Origin: Rhodospirillales bacterium
Lineage (GTDB): Bacteria; Pseudomonadota; Alphaproteobacteria; Acetobacterales; Acetobacteraceae
Assembly: GCA_025359905.1 (NCBI GenBank)
Contig: JANYDF010000101.1
Location: 1 to 52,935, forward strand
Direction of reading: 5' to 3'
Length of the DNA: 52,935 bases
A program made the translations under genes and the position numbers. Below the pieces are notes generated by a model. It did not search any database, had not been told where the DNA came from, and saw only the letters and a list, made by a program, of their open reading frames with translations. Position 1 is the stretch's first letter. Each line of letters opens with the position of its first letter. This document shows positions 25,485 to 33,820 of the stretch, piece by piece.

Positions 25485-25519
25485 GGGCCTGCCAAGAATT
25501 GGCAGGCCCTTTTCTTTTG
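25485..25519 (+). terminator. Rho-independent terminator of the surface-type protein gene
   Basis: GGGCCTGCCA (25485-25494) and TGGCAGGCCC (25500-25509) make a perfect 10-bp stem with loop AGAAT, followed by TTTTCTTTT. It lies about 110 nt after the stop codon. It is the clearest intrinsic terminator in the window. Confidence 0.95.
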
Positions 25520-25600
25520 TGAGGCGTGCCGGTCCTCCTAGCGCGTTGCGCTCCCTCAGTACCGAGGCTATGCCCAGCTGACAACGAGCGGGAGGCGGCG

Positions 25601-27220
25601 ATGCGGCCAGTGGTCATCGGCGTGGATGTCGGCACCGGCAGTGCTCGGGCTGGCGTATTCGACCTCGACGGCCGCCGCTATGGCAGTGCGGTGCGCGAGA
25701 TCCGCACATGGCGGCCACGCTCCGGGCATGTCGAACAATCCTCCGATAACATTTGGTCCGCCGTCTGCGCTGTTGTGCGCGAGGCGTTGGCGCAAGCCGG
25801 GCCGGTCGACGTGCGGGGCATAGGCTTCGACGCCACCTGCTCACTGGTGGCGTTGGACAGCAATGGCGCCCCGGTCACTGTCAGCACCGGTGGCGACGAC
25901 ACACAGAATGTCATTGTCTGGATGGATCATCGCGCCTTCGCCGAAGCCGACCGGATCAACGCGGGCGGGTACGACGTGCTGCGCTACGTCGGCGGCCGTA
26001 TTTCGTTGGAAATGCAAACCCCGAAACTGCTGTGGCTGCGCGAGCAGCACCCGGCTGCGTGGCGGCGCGCGGCGGTGTTCTTCGACCTGCCGGACTTCCT
26101 GACCTGGCGGGCCACCGGCGCCGAGTCGCGCTCGTTGTGCTCGACCGTGTGCAAATGGACCTATTTGGGCCATGAAAACCGCTGGGATGCGGCGTTCTTT
26201 CAGCAGATCGGCCTGGGCGAACTGGTCAACGAGGGCTTTCGCCGCATCGGCACCAGCATTCTGCCGATGGGCGCGCCGGCCGGGCAGGGGGTGAGTGCAG
26301 CCGCCGCCGCCGAGCTTGGCGTGCCGGCGGGAACGCCTGTTGGCACCTCGGCCATCGACGCGCATGCCGGCGGAATTGGCACGATCGGGGCAGCTATTCC
26401 CGGTGACACCGCGCCGTCGCTGAATCGGCGTTTGGCGTTGATATGCGGCACGTCGAGCTGCCACATGGGCGTCTCACCGGAACCGCGTTTCGTGCCGGGC
26501 GTGTGGGGGCCGTATTTCTCGGCGATGGTACCGGGGCTGTGGCTCAACGAGGGTGGCCAATCCGCCACCGGCAGCTTGCTCGATCATGTCGTGCACAGCC
26601 ACGCGCGCGGTGCCGAATTGGTGCAACTGGCCAACGGCGGTTCGGTTTACGAAGTGTTGAACGCAAGGCTGGCGGCGCTGGCTGCCGGCGAGGCAGTTCC
26701 GGCTTCGCTGACCCGCGCATTGCACGTGCTGCCGTATTTCCACGGCAACCGCTCGCCGCGCGCCGATGCGTCGTTGCGCGGCATGGTCTCCGGCCTCGCG
26801 CTGTCGGACTCGCTGGACGATCTGGCGTTGAGCTACCTCGCTACCACCCAGGCCATCGCCTACGGCACACGGCACATTATTGCGGCGTTCAATGCGCAGG
26901 GCTACGCGATCGACACCATTTTAGCGTGCGGCGGGCTCAGCAAGAACCCCGTGTTCCTGCGTGAACACGCCGACGCCACCGGCTGTGCCGTGGCGCTGCC
27001 GGAAGAACCCGATGCGGTGCTGCTCGGGTCCGCTATTCTGGGGGCAGCAGCCGGCGGCGCTTTTCCGAGCATTGAGTCGGCCATGGCGGCGATGACCCGC
27101 GCGCACATCGCCGTGACGCCGAGCAGCGGCGCCACGGCGTCGTTCCACGACGCCAAGTACGCGGTATTCCAGCGGATGTACGACGATCAGCTTGCCTACC
27201 GTGCGCTGATGCGGCCCTAG
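25601..27220 (+). CDS. FGGY-family carbohydrate kinase, D-ribulokinase-like
   Basis: This encodes 539 residues from ATG 25601, with GGAGG 5 nt upstream; an earlier in-frame ATG at 25526 has no such site. The start [17 protein letters not shown] is the ATP-binding motif. [44 protein letters not shown] and [20 protein letters not shown] are features of the D-ribulokinase branch (the bacterial counterpart of human FGGY). The late motif [13 protein letters not shown] closes the nucleotide site. The product would feed D-ribulose-5-phosphate to the pentose phosphate pathway. It is convergent with, and 4 nt from, the GatZ-like gene. Confidence 0.87.
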   Translation: MRPVVIGVDVGTGSARAGVFDLDGRRYGSAVREIRTWRPRSGHVEQSSDNIWSAVCAVVREALAQAGPVDVRGIGFDATCSLVALDSNGAPVTVSTGGDDTQNVIVWMDHRAFAEADRINAGGYDVLRYVGGRISLEMQTPKLLWLREQHPAAWRRAAVFFDLPDFLTWRATGAESRSLCSTVCKWTYLGHENRWDAAFFQQIGLGELVNEGFRRIGTSILPMGAPAGQGVSAAAAAELGVPAGTPVGTSAIDAHAGGIGTIGAAIPGDTAPSLNRRLALICGTSSCHMGVSPEPRFVPGVWGPYFSAMVPGLWLNEGGQSATGSLLDHVVHSHARGAELVQLANGGSVYEVLNARLAALAAGEAVPASLTRALHVLPYFHGNRSPRADASLRGMVSGLALSDSLDDLALSYLATTQAIAYGTRHIIAAFNAQGYAIDTILACGGLSKNPVFLREHADATGCAVALPEEPDAVLLGSAILGAAAGGAFPSIESAMAAMTRAHIAVTPSSGATASFHDAKYAVFQRMYDDQLAYRALMRP

Positions 27221-27224
27221 CCGG

Positions 27225-28487
27225 TTACCCGCACGCCGTAGCATATCGGGCAAGCACTTGCTCCACCCGGTGGCCGATGAGCGCCGCCGGGGTCAGCGCA
27301 ATCTCCCCCGCCCGCCACGCAGCGTATTGCGCCGGCAGATATTGGCTTACCAAAGTCGGCGGAATTGCCGTCAACCCGCTTAGCAACTTCTGCACGGCGG
27401 CATCGATCTCCGGTTCCGGCCAATAATATCGCACCCGGTCGCTGAGGCTGAACAGCCGGCCGGCCCGATCGTCTGGTGCGAAATAGCCGCGCCACCAGAG
27501 CGGGCGATCCTGCATCACCCGTTCCAGGACCGGCCGCACGCCCATGCCGCGCGCTGGATTCAATTCGTCGGCGATAGCGTCTAGCCCGAATAACGCCTCG
27601 CGCAGCGCGAACGTCACTTCGGGGCCGACTTTCAAGATCGCAAAATGCCCGGCCACCAACGCGCGCAGGGCCTCGGCCGATTGGTAGTCGGTCGAATGCG
27701 CCTCGAACACCACGTTGTCCAAGCGATTGAGCGCCGCGGTCAGCTTTGCCGCTTTGGCCGGCACGAAGCCGTGCACCGAGTCCTGACCGAACTCGACACC
27801 GGGTTGCACCACCACAGCCACCGCCCGGTCGAACGCGGCAGTCTGCCCAGCGACCCGGAACGCGTCGCGGTGCAACACCAGCGTGTGTTCGACCTCATCG
27901 GGCGGCGTTACCGCCAAGTGGTCCATCGATTCGCGCGCCCCGCCCGGCGTTGGCACTTCGGTGCCAATGACGTACAGCGGCGGCGGCAATCCGGCGGCGG
28001 AGGCAGCCGCCTCGGCGGCGGCGCAAAGTGCAGCGGCGCGGGCGGCGATGATCTCGGCTGGCAGCGGCTCCGGGTCATCGGCGCAGGCCATGCTGGCGTC
28101 CAGGTGCAGCTTGCGGTACCCGGCGGCGGCAAATGCGGCGGTCAGCACCGTTGCCTTGGCCATTGCCTCGGCGGCGGGCAGTGCGCGCCATGGGTTCGGC
28201 CCCAAATGGTCGCCGCCCAGCAGCAGCATGGAACGCGGCAATCCGGCGGCATCGGCCAGCGCATACTGCCGGTCGCGGAACATGGCGGGCGTCATGCCGG
28301 TATAGCCGCCATCTTGGTTGACCTGATTGCAGGTCGCCTCGATCAGCAGCAATTCCTGGCGCTGGGCCGCGCGCGCCATGGCAATGCGCAACACCATGGG
28401 ATGCGCCGAGCAAACCGAGGTAATCCCAGCCGACCCATTGGCGCGGTTGCGCCTCAGCCGGTCGAGAAACGCCGAAGCTGCGTCCAT
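27225..28487 (-). CDS. gatZ: GatZ/KbaZ-family protein (tagatose-bisphosphate aldolase subunit or tagatose-6-phosphate 4-epimerase)
   Basis: This encodes 420 residues from ATG 28487, one nt after the stop of the kinase gene; GAAGGG supplies the ribosome-binding site. ITSVCSAHPMVLRIAMARA, LLIEATCNQVNQDGGYTGM, LLGGDHLGPNPW, HLDASMACADD and VIGTEVPTPGGA match GatZ/KbaZ. In E. coli GatZ supports the catalytic GatY. No GatY/KbaY gene is in the window, which fits the finding in Agrobacterium that standalone GatZ-family proteins act as D-tagatose-6-phosphate 4-epimerases, giving fructose-6-phosphate. The neighbouring PfkB kinase could supply tagatose-6-phosphate. Confidence 0.88.
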   Translation of the reverse strand: MDAASAFLDRLRRNRANGSAGITSVCSAHPMVLRIAMARAAQRQELLLIEATCNQVNQDGGYTGMTPAMFRDRQYALADAAGLPRSMLLLGGDHLGPNPWRALPAAEAMAKATVLTAAFAAAGYRKLHLDASMACADDPEPLPAEIIAARAAALCAAAEAAASAAGLPPPLYVIGTEVPTPGGARESMDHLAVTPPDEVEHTLVLHRDAFRVAGQTAAFDRAVAVVVQPGVEFGQDSVHGFVPAKAAKLTAALNRLDNVVFEAHSTDYQSAEALRALVAGHFAILKVGPEVTFALREALFGLDAIADELNPARGMGVRPVLERVMQDRPLWWRGYFAPDDRAGRLFSLSDRVRYYWPEPEIDAAVQKLLSGLTAIPPTLVSQYLPAQYAAWRAGEIALTPAALIGHRVEQVLARYATACG

Positions 28488-28488
28488 C

Positions 28489-29424
28489 TCAGTGCCCTTC
28501 CAACATGGCGTCGAGCTCGGCGGGCATGCTGTTGCCCTCCATCGGGCCACGCCGTGTCACCGCCAGCGCCCCGGCCGCATTGGCACGCCGTGCTGCGTCC
28601 TGCGGTGTGCGGCCTTCCAGCAAACAGGCCATGAAGGTTGCCCCGGCACAATCGCCCGCACCGGTCGGATCGACCTCGGTGACCGCGAACGCCGGCATAT
28701 CGAATGAACCGTTCCGGTCGAAATAGCTGCTGCCGGCAGCACCCCGCTTGAGAAACACACAGGCTGCCGGGCCGTCGAGCAACCGCCGCGCCGCGTCGTC
28801 CGGTGCCATGCCTGGGAACAGGAACGCCAGATCGGCCTCGCTCGGCAGCAGGTAATGCGCGCGTGCGGTCAGTTCGCGAATCAAATCGGCGTTGCCTGGC
28901 CGCGTTAGCAATTCAAGCCGCACATTCGGGTCGAACGACAGCTTGCCGCCGGCCGCTTGCGTGAGCGCCAAAGCCCGCCGCATGACTGCCCCCATTTCCG
29001 GCGCGAAGAGCGACGATCCCATGATGTGCAGAACGTCGCAGCCATCGAACGCGGCGGGCGCAATGTCATCCATCGTGAGTCGCCCGGCTGCCGCGTTGCC
29101 CATGTGAAAAATGAAATCGCGGCCGCCGTCGGCGCGGTAACACACGAAGGCAATCCCGGTCGCCACGTCGGGCACCGCGCGAATATGCGAGATGTCCACA
29201 CCATTGGCGCGCAGACGGTCCAGCACGCAGCGGCCGAAATCGTCATCTCCGGCACAGGCGATCAGCGCCGTGCTGGCGCCCATGCGGGCGGCTTGGTCGA
29301 TGAAGATCGCCGGCGCACCGCTGGGGTACGGACCGGCGAACAGCCCCGGCGCGCGGAAGCCCTGGCCGGGCGCGGTGGCCATCATTTCCACCAGGACTTC
29401 GCCCACCCCGACAATTCGCGCCAT
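28489..29424 (-). CDS. PfkB-family sugar kinase
   Basis: This encodes 311 residues, a standard ribokinase-family length. VGEVLVEMMATAPGQGF opens the protein. GAPAIFIDQAARMGASTALI is the first PfkB signature region, and VDPTGAGDCAGATFMACLL holds the second with the catalytic Asp. The overall form is like 2-keto-3-deoxygluconate or fructo/tagatokinases. In the operon it comes first, followed 1 nt later by the GatZ-like gene, so phosphorylation of D-tagatose (or a related ketose) at C6 is the most coherent role. It is divergent from the SorC regulator. Confidence 0.85.
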   Translation of the reverse strand: MARIVGVGEVLVEMMATAPGQGFRAPGLFAGPYPSGAPAIFIDQAARMGASTALIACAGDDDFGRCVLDRLRANGVDISHIRAVPDVATGIAFVCYRADGGRDFIFHMGNAAAGRLTMDDIAPAAFDGCDVLHIMGSSLFAPEMGAVMRRALALTQAAGGKLSFDPNVRLELLTRPGNADLIRELTARAHYLLPSEADLAFLFPGMAPDDAARRLLDGPAACVFLKRGAAGSSYFDRNGSFDMPAFAVTEVDPTGAGDCAGATFMACLLEGRTPQDAARRANAAGALAVTRRGPMEGNSMPAELDAMLEGH

Positions 29425-29521
29425 GCGGCGATGTCCTCGCTGTTGTTATGTGACGGCAAATGCCCGTAGGCTGAGCAAATAACCTACTGCGCCCAAGATT
29501 ACCAGAATTGGGAAACCAACG

Positions 29522-30523
29522 ATGACGGAGGAGACCGACCCAGCGCGCCGTACGCCGCCGGGGGACCGGCTGGAGCAGGCCGCGCGTGCGGCTTGGCTGT
29601 ATTATATCGGTGGGCGTACGCAAGACGAGATTGCTTCCGAACTGACAATCTCGCGCCAAGCGGCGCAGCGGTTGGTGTCGCTGGCGCTTTCGGAAAAGCT
29701 GATCAAGTTCCGCGTCGATCATCCAATCGCTGCCTGTATGGCGCTGAGCCAATCGCTCACCCAGCGCTATGGGCTGCGGTATTGCGAAGTTGTGCCCTCG
29801 GCTGGGCCCGCCGGCGGGCTGGCCGCGGTCGCCGTGGCGGGATCACGGTATCTTGAACGCTGGTTCAGCCACAAGGCGCCGCAGGTCTTGGCGGTATCCA
29901 CCGGCCAGACTCTGCGGGCGATTGCCGCCGAACTGCCGCCGATGGCCGCACCGCAGCATAAGCTATTCAGTTTGTGTGGAATCATTGCCGCCAATGGCCG
30001 CGCCATCGCCTCCGAGCCGGTGATGAGCATGGCCGAGCGGACGGGCGCGCAGTGCTATCCGATGCCGCTGCCGGTGGTGGCATCGAGCGTGGCGGAACGC
30101 GAATTGCTGCAATCACAGCGCGCATTCCACACTCTGCGCGACCTGATGGCCGAGGCGCGTTGCATCATGGTCGGGGTCGGCGGCGTGGCTTGGCAGGCCC
30201 CATTGCATGCCTCTGGCTGTATCTCGGACAGCGAGCTGACCGAATTGATCGAGGCGGGCGCGGTCGGTGAAATCGCCGGCTGGGCCTACGATGCCGCCGG
30301 CTGCTACGTGCCTGGATCGGTCAATGAGCGGGTCACCGGGCTTGCCGTTTTGTCGGATGCGTCCCGTACCACCGTGGGTGTCGGCGCCGGGCCCAGCAAG
30401 GTCGCGGCGCTTGCCGGAGCGATGAGCGGCGGGTTGATCAACGCCGTTATCACCGACGAACTGACGGCTGCGGCGATCCTCGGGATAGGGCGAAACGAGT
30501 TGACACGTCCCGGTGGTTTCTGA
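29522..30523 (+). CDS. SorC/DeoR-like sugar-binding transcriptional regulator
   Basis: This encodes 333 residues. The N-terminal helix-turn-helix is clear (AWLYYIGGRTQDEIASEL, then TISRQAAQRLVSLALSEKLI). The rest is a SorC-type sugar-phosphate-binding domain (LAVSTGQTLRAIAAELPP, MVGVGGVAWQAPLH, GEIAGWAYDAAG, TVGVGAGPSKVAALAGAM). It is placed between the kinase-GatZ operon and the polyol importer operon and likely controls both. The 97-bp region upstream of it holds GGCAAATGCC (29455-29464) and GAGCAAAT (29473-29480) as weak operator candidates. The inducer should be a phosphorylated ketose made by the locus. Confidence 0.88.
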   Translation: MTEETDPARRTPPGDRLEQAARAAWLYYIGGRTQDEIASELTISRQAAQRLVSLALSEKLIKFRVDHPIAACMALSQSLTQRYGLRYCEVVPSAGPAGGLAAVAVAGSRYLERWFSHKAPQVLAVSTGQTLRAIAAELPPMAAPQHKLFSLCGIIAANGRAIASEPVMSMAERTGAQCYPMPLPVVASSVAERELLQSQRAFHTLRDLMAEARCIMVGVGGVAWQAPLHASGCISDSELTELIEAGAVGEIAGWAYDAAGCYVPGSVNERVTGLAVLSDASRTTVGVGAGPSKVAALAGAMSGGLINAVITDELTAAAILGIGRNELTRPGGF

Positions 30524-30584
30524 TCATATGCTCGTCGGCTGGGCACAAGCCCAGAGCCAAAGGCTTTGGAGAGGAAACGAAACA

Positions 30585-31886
30585 ATGCGTCTCAGGCATT
30601 TGCTTGCCGGAGCGGCGATGCTCGCCGCCACGGCCACCGTCGCACAGGCGGCGACCATCACGATCGCGACCGTGAACAACGGCGACATGATCAAGATGCA
30701 GAAGCTCGCCCCGAAGTGGGAAGCGGCGACCGGCAACAAGATCAATTGGGTGGTTCTGGAAGAAAACGTGCTGCGCCAGCGCGTCACCACCGACATTTCC
30801 ACCAAGGGCGGTCAGTTCGACATTCTGACCATCGGCTCGTACGAGACCCCGATCTGGGGCAAGCTCGGCTGGCTCGCGCCGCTGGAATTCCCGGCCTCGT
30901 ATGACGTGAACGACGTGTTCCCCGGCGTGCGCGACGCGCTGTCGGCCAACGGCAAGCTGTATGCGGCGCCGTTCTATGCGGAAAGCTCGTTCACGCTGTA
31001 TCGCAAGGATCTGTTCGACGCGGCCGGCCTGAAGATGCCCGCCACGCCGACCTATGCCGAACTCGCCGGTTTCGCCGACAAGCTGACCGACAAGTCGAAA
31101 GAGCAGTACGGCATCTGCCTGCGTGGCAAGGCCGGCTGGGGCGAGAACATGGCGTTCGTCGATACCCTGGTGAACGGCTTCGGCGGCCAGTGGTTCGATA
31201 TGAAGTGGAATGCCACTATCGACACCAAGCCGTGGCATGACGCGCTGAACTACTACGTCGATCTGCTGCACCGCGATGGCCCGCCGGGCGTGACCGGCAA
31301 CGGCTTCAACGAAAATCTGGCGCTGTTCACCACCGGCCACTGCGCCATGTGGGTCGATGCCACCAGCGCCGCCGGCCTCGTCTACGACAAGGCCACCAGC
31401 CAGGTGTGGGACAAGACCGGCTTCACCGCAGCGCCGCATGGCGTGACCGCGAACGGCACCGGCTGGTTCTGGGCCTGGGCGATGGCCGTGCCGACCACCT
31501 CGAAGAACCAGGACGCCGCGAAGAGCTTCCTCGCTTGGTCGACCTCGAAGGAATACGTCGAACTGGTTGGCCAGACCTTCGGCTACACCGTGCTGCCGCC
31601 GGGCACGCGTATTTCGACCTACGCGAACCCGAACTACATCAAGGCGGCACCGTTCGCCGAAACGGTTAAGGCGTCGGTGCTGACGGCTGACATCACCAAG
31701 CCGACGATGAACCCGGTGCCGTATGTCGGCATCCAGTACGTGGCCATTCCTGAGTTCCAGGCGATGGGCACCGAAGTTGGCCAGTTGGTGTCGGCAGCAC
31801 TCGCCGGCCAGACCACGGTCGATGCAGCACTCGCCAAGGCGCAAGCCAGCGTGAGCGCCACCATCGAGCAGGCTGGCTACAAGTAA
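30585..31886 (+). CDS. Sorbitol/mannitol-type ABC importer binding protein
   Basis: This encodes 433 residues from ATG 30585, with GGAGAGG about 10 nt upstream. The signal peptide is MRLRHLLAGAAMLAATATVAQA (cleavage after residue 22 or so). The mature part is a class-2 extracellular solute-binding protein: FDILTIGSYETPIWGKLGW, PFYAESSFTLYRKDLFDAAG and LALFTTGHCAMWVDATSAAG are hallmarks of the SmoE/MtlE polyol group. The following permeases and SmoS-like dehydrogenase support a hexitol ligand (sorbitol, mannitol or galactitol). Its last codons (GYK-stop) are part of a 16-bp tandem array, so the 3' end has been duplicated several times. Confidence 0.92.
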   Translation: MRLRHLLAGAAMLAATATVAQAATITIATVNNGDMIKMQKLAPKWEAATGNKINWVVLEENVLRQRVTTDISTKGGQFDILTIGSYETPIWGKLGWLAPLEFPASYDVNDVFPGVRDALSANGKLYAAPFYAESSFTLYRKDLFDAAGLKMPATPTYAELAGFADKLTDKSKEQYGICLRGKAGWGENMAFVDTLVNGFGGQWFDMKWNATIDTKPWHDALNYYVDLLHRDGPPGVTGNGFNENLALFTTGHCAMWVDATSAAGLVYDKATSQVWDKTGFTAAPHGVTANGTGWFWAWAMAVPTTSKNQDAAKSFLAWSTSKEYVELVGQTFGYTVLPPGTRISTYANPNYIKAAPFAETVKASVLTADITKPTMNPVPYVGIQYVAIPEFQAMGTEVGQLVSAALAGQTTVDAALAKAQASVSATIEQAGYK

Positions 31887-31986
31887 GACTGGCTACAAGT
31901 AAGACTGGCTACAAATAAGACTGGCTACAAGTAAGACTGGCTACAAGTAAGACTGGCTGTAAGTAAGACTGGCTGTAAGTAAGACT
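31875..31986 (+). repeat. Tandem array, 7 copies of a 16-bp unit spanning the stop codon of the binding-protein gene
   Basis: The unit GGCTACAAGTAAGACT is repeated head to tail from 31875. Copies 1, 2, 4 and 5 are identical, copy 3 has one change (AAA), and copies 6 and 7 share GGCTGT. The first copy encodes the last three residues and the stop of the binding protein. Because 16 is not a multiple of 3, the TAA in successive copies falls in all three frames. It is a minisatellite likely to vary in copy number. It lies between the binding-protein and permease genes, so it may affect transcript processing or readthrough. Confidence 0.95.
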
Positions 31987-31993
31987 GACAGAC

Positions 31994-32030
31994 GGCTGCG
32001 GCCAGGCGCATGATACGCCGGGCCGCAGCC
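31994..32030 (+). promoter_or_regulatory. Large intergenic hairpin between binding-protein and permease genes
   Basis: GGCTGCGGCC (31994-32003) pairs with GGCCGCAGCC (32021-32030). Inside it GGCG (32005-32008) pairs with CGCC (32016-32019) around loop CATGATA, giving a 14-bp stem with one mismatch. No uridine tract follows. As with the hairpin at 18753-18780, it probably protects the binding-protein mRNA or limits readthrough into the permeases. Confidence 0.6.
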
Positions 32031-32070
32031 CAAGACGCCGCACGCCGGCAAGAACAGGAGGGTGCCGCCC

Positions 32071-32979
32071 ATGAGCGCCAGTGTCGCAACCGCCGCACCC
32101 AAACGCCGAAAGGGAGGTGGCGCCAACGCAAATACGCTGCCGCTGGTCGCCCCGTCCGTGATCCTGCTGCTGGCATTCTCGATTATTCCGTTGATCGCCA
32201 CGGTTTATTTCAGTCTGTTGCGCTACAATTTGACCAATCCGGCCATCCACGGGTTTGCTGGCTACAAGAACTACCTGTACCTGTTCCGCGACCCGGCGCT
32301 GTACAGCGCGCTGTACACTTCGGTGCAGATGGTCGTCGAAATCCTCATCCTCACCATCGGCTCCGCCGCCGTGCTTGCCTCGCTGTTCGAGCAGCGCTTT
32401 CCCGGCCGCAGCATCGCCCGCGTGCTGATGATCTCGCCATTCTTCGTCATGCCCACGGTCAGCGCGCTGATCTGGAAAAACCTGCTGATGCACCCGGTCA
32501 ACGGGCTGATCGCGTGGATCACGCGCAGCCTAGGCTTGGGCGTGATCGACTTCTTCGCCGACTGGCCGGTGACATCGGTGGTGCTGATCGCCTCATGGCA
32601 GTGGATGCCGTTCGCGTTCCTGATTCTGCTCACCGCGTTGCAGTCGCTGGATGAGGAAACCCGCGAAGCCGCCGATTTGGACGGCGCAGGGCCGATCGCC
32701 GTGTTCTTCAACGTCGAATTGCCGCATATGAGCCGCGCCATCGCCGTGGTGCTGATGATGGAGACGATCTTCCTGCTGTCGATCTTCGCGGAAATCTACG
32801 TCACCACGTCGGGCGGGCCGGGCGACGCCACCACCAACCTCACCTTCCTGATCTACAAGCGCGCTTTGCTGTCGTACAACGTCGGCGGTGCGTCGGCGGC
32901 TGGCGTGATCGCCATCATTCTGGCCAATATTCTGGCGTCCTTCATGGTCCGCATTGTCGGCAAAAGGCTGGACGAATGA
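32071..32979 (+). CDS. Polyol ABC transporter permease 1 (MalF/SmoF-like)
   Basis: This encodes 302 residues from ATG 32071, with AGGAGGG 8 nt upstream; a GTG at 32062 lies within that site. Six membrane segments are visible, starting LPLVAPSVILLLAFSIIPLI. The cytoplasmic EAA loop reads EETREAADLDGAGPIAVFF, the contact point for the ATPase. It pairs with the next permease, whose start codon overlaps its stop (ATGA). The basic N-terminus (KRRKGGG) is usual for this family. Confidence 0.92.
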   Translation: MSASVATAAPKRRKGGGANANTLPLVAPSVILLLAFSIIPLIATVYFSLLRYNLTNPAIHGFAGYKNYLYLFRDPALYSALYTSVQMVVEILILTIGSAAVLASLFEQRFPGRSIARVLMISPFFVMPTVSALIWKNLLMHPVNGLIAWITRSLGLGVIDFFADWPVTSVVLIASWQWMPFAFLILLTALQSLDEETREAADLDGAGPIAVFFNVELPHMSRAIAVVLMMETIFLLSIFAEIYVTTSGGPGDATTNLTFLIYKRALLSYNVGGASAAGVIAIILANILASFMVRIVGKRLDE

Positions 32980-33797
32980 GCCTGCGCACCAAATCCCACC
33001 CCATCGCTGGCACGCTGGCATGGCTGGCGTCGCTGCTGATGTTCTTCCCGATCTTCTGGACGGTGCTGGCCAGCTTCAAGACCGAGCTTGGCGCCATCGC
33101 CACGCCGCCGGAACTGATCTTTCGACCGACGCTGGAAAACTACACCGAGATCTTGTCGCGCGCCGATTACCTGAGCTTTGCGATGAACAGCATCGTGGTG
33201 TCGTTCGGCTCCACCATCCTGGCGCTGGTGGTCGCGGTGCCTGCCGCCTATGCGATGGCGTTTTATCCCACCAAGCGCACGCGCGGCACGCTGCTGTGGA
33301 TGCTGTCCACCAAGATGCTGCCGTCGGTCGGTGTGCTGGTGCCGATCTATTTGTTTGCGATCACGACAAACCTGCTCGATACCCGCACTGCGCTGGTCAT
33401 CATGTACATGCTGATGAACCTGCCAATCGTCATCTGGATGCTGTACACGTTCTTCAAGGAAATGCCGAAGGCGATCATTGAGGCGTGTCTGATCGACGGC
33501 GCCTCGCAATGGCAGACCATGACCCTGGTACTGCTGCCGCTGGTGCTGCCCGGCATAGCCTCCACCGCATTGTTGAATGTGATTCTGAGCTGGAACGAAG
33601 CGTTCTGGAGCCTCAACCTGACAGCGCACGACGCCGCACCGCTGACCGCTTTCATCGCCAGCTTCTCGGCCCCGCAAGGGCTGTTCTGGGCGAAATTGTC
33701 GGCGGCTTCGACGATGGCGATCGCGCCTATTCTTGTGTTCGGCTGGTTCAGCCAGCGCCAACTGGTCCGCGGTTTGACCTTCGGCGCCGTCAAATAG
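32976..33797 (+). CDS. Polyol ABC transporter permease 2 (MalG/SmoG-like)
   Basis: This encodes 273 residues with six membrane segments, beginning SLRTKSHPIAGTLAWLASLL. The EAA loop is AIIEACLIDGASQWQTMTLV, followed by LLPLVLPGIASTALLNVIL. It completes the membrane channel of the polyol importer. The next gene is an SDR rather than the ATPase (SmoK/UgpC type) that normally follows, so the ATP-binding subunit must come from elsewhere in the genome. Confidence 0.92.
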   Translation: MSLRTKSHPIAGTLAWLASLLMFFPIFWTVLASFKTELGAIATPPELIFRPTLENYTEILSRADYLSFAMNSIVVSFGSTILALVVAVPAAYAMAFYPTKRTRGTLLWMLSTKMLPSVGVLVPIYLFAITTNLLDTRTALVIMYMLMNLPIVIWMLYTFFKEMPKAIIEACLIDGASQWQTMTLVLLPLVLPGIASTALLNVILSWNEAFWSLNLTAHDAAPLTAFIASFSAPQGLFWAKLSAASTMAIAPILVFGWFSQRQLVRGLTFGAVK

Positions 33798-33820
33798 CCT
33801 ATTGGTCAGAGGAAGCGACG

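Noticed and set aside
25485-25519. Riboswitch or attenuator
   Set aside because: The structure is a simple stem with a uridine tract after a stop codon, i.e. a terminator, and no alternative pairing was found.
23698-25635. 645-codon open frame antisense to the surface-type protein
   Set aside because: The composition (Arg, Ala, Gly, His) reflects the complement of Gly/Ala/Thr codons; no motif, and the plus-strand gene has its own promoter and terminator.
30450-31844. Open frame antisense to the polyol binding-protein gene
   Set aside because: It has no recognisable domain and lies entirely over a clear binding-protein gene with signal peptide and ribosome-binding site.
31875-31986. CRISPR array
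   Set aside because: The 16-bp units are contiguous with no unique spacers; this is a tandem duplication of a gene end.
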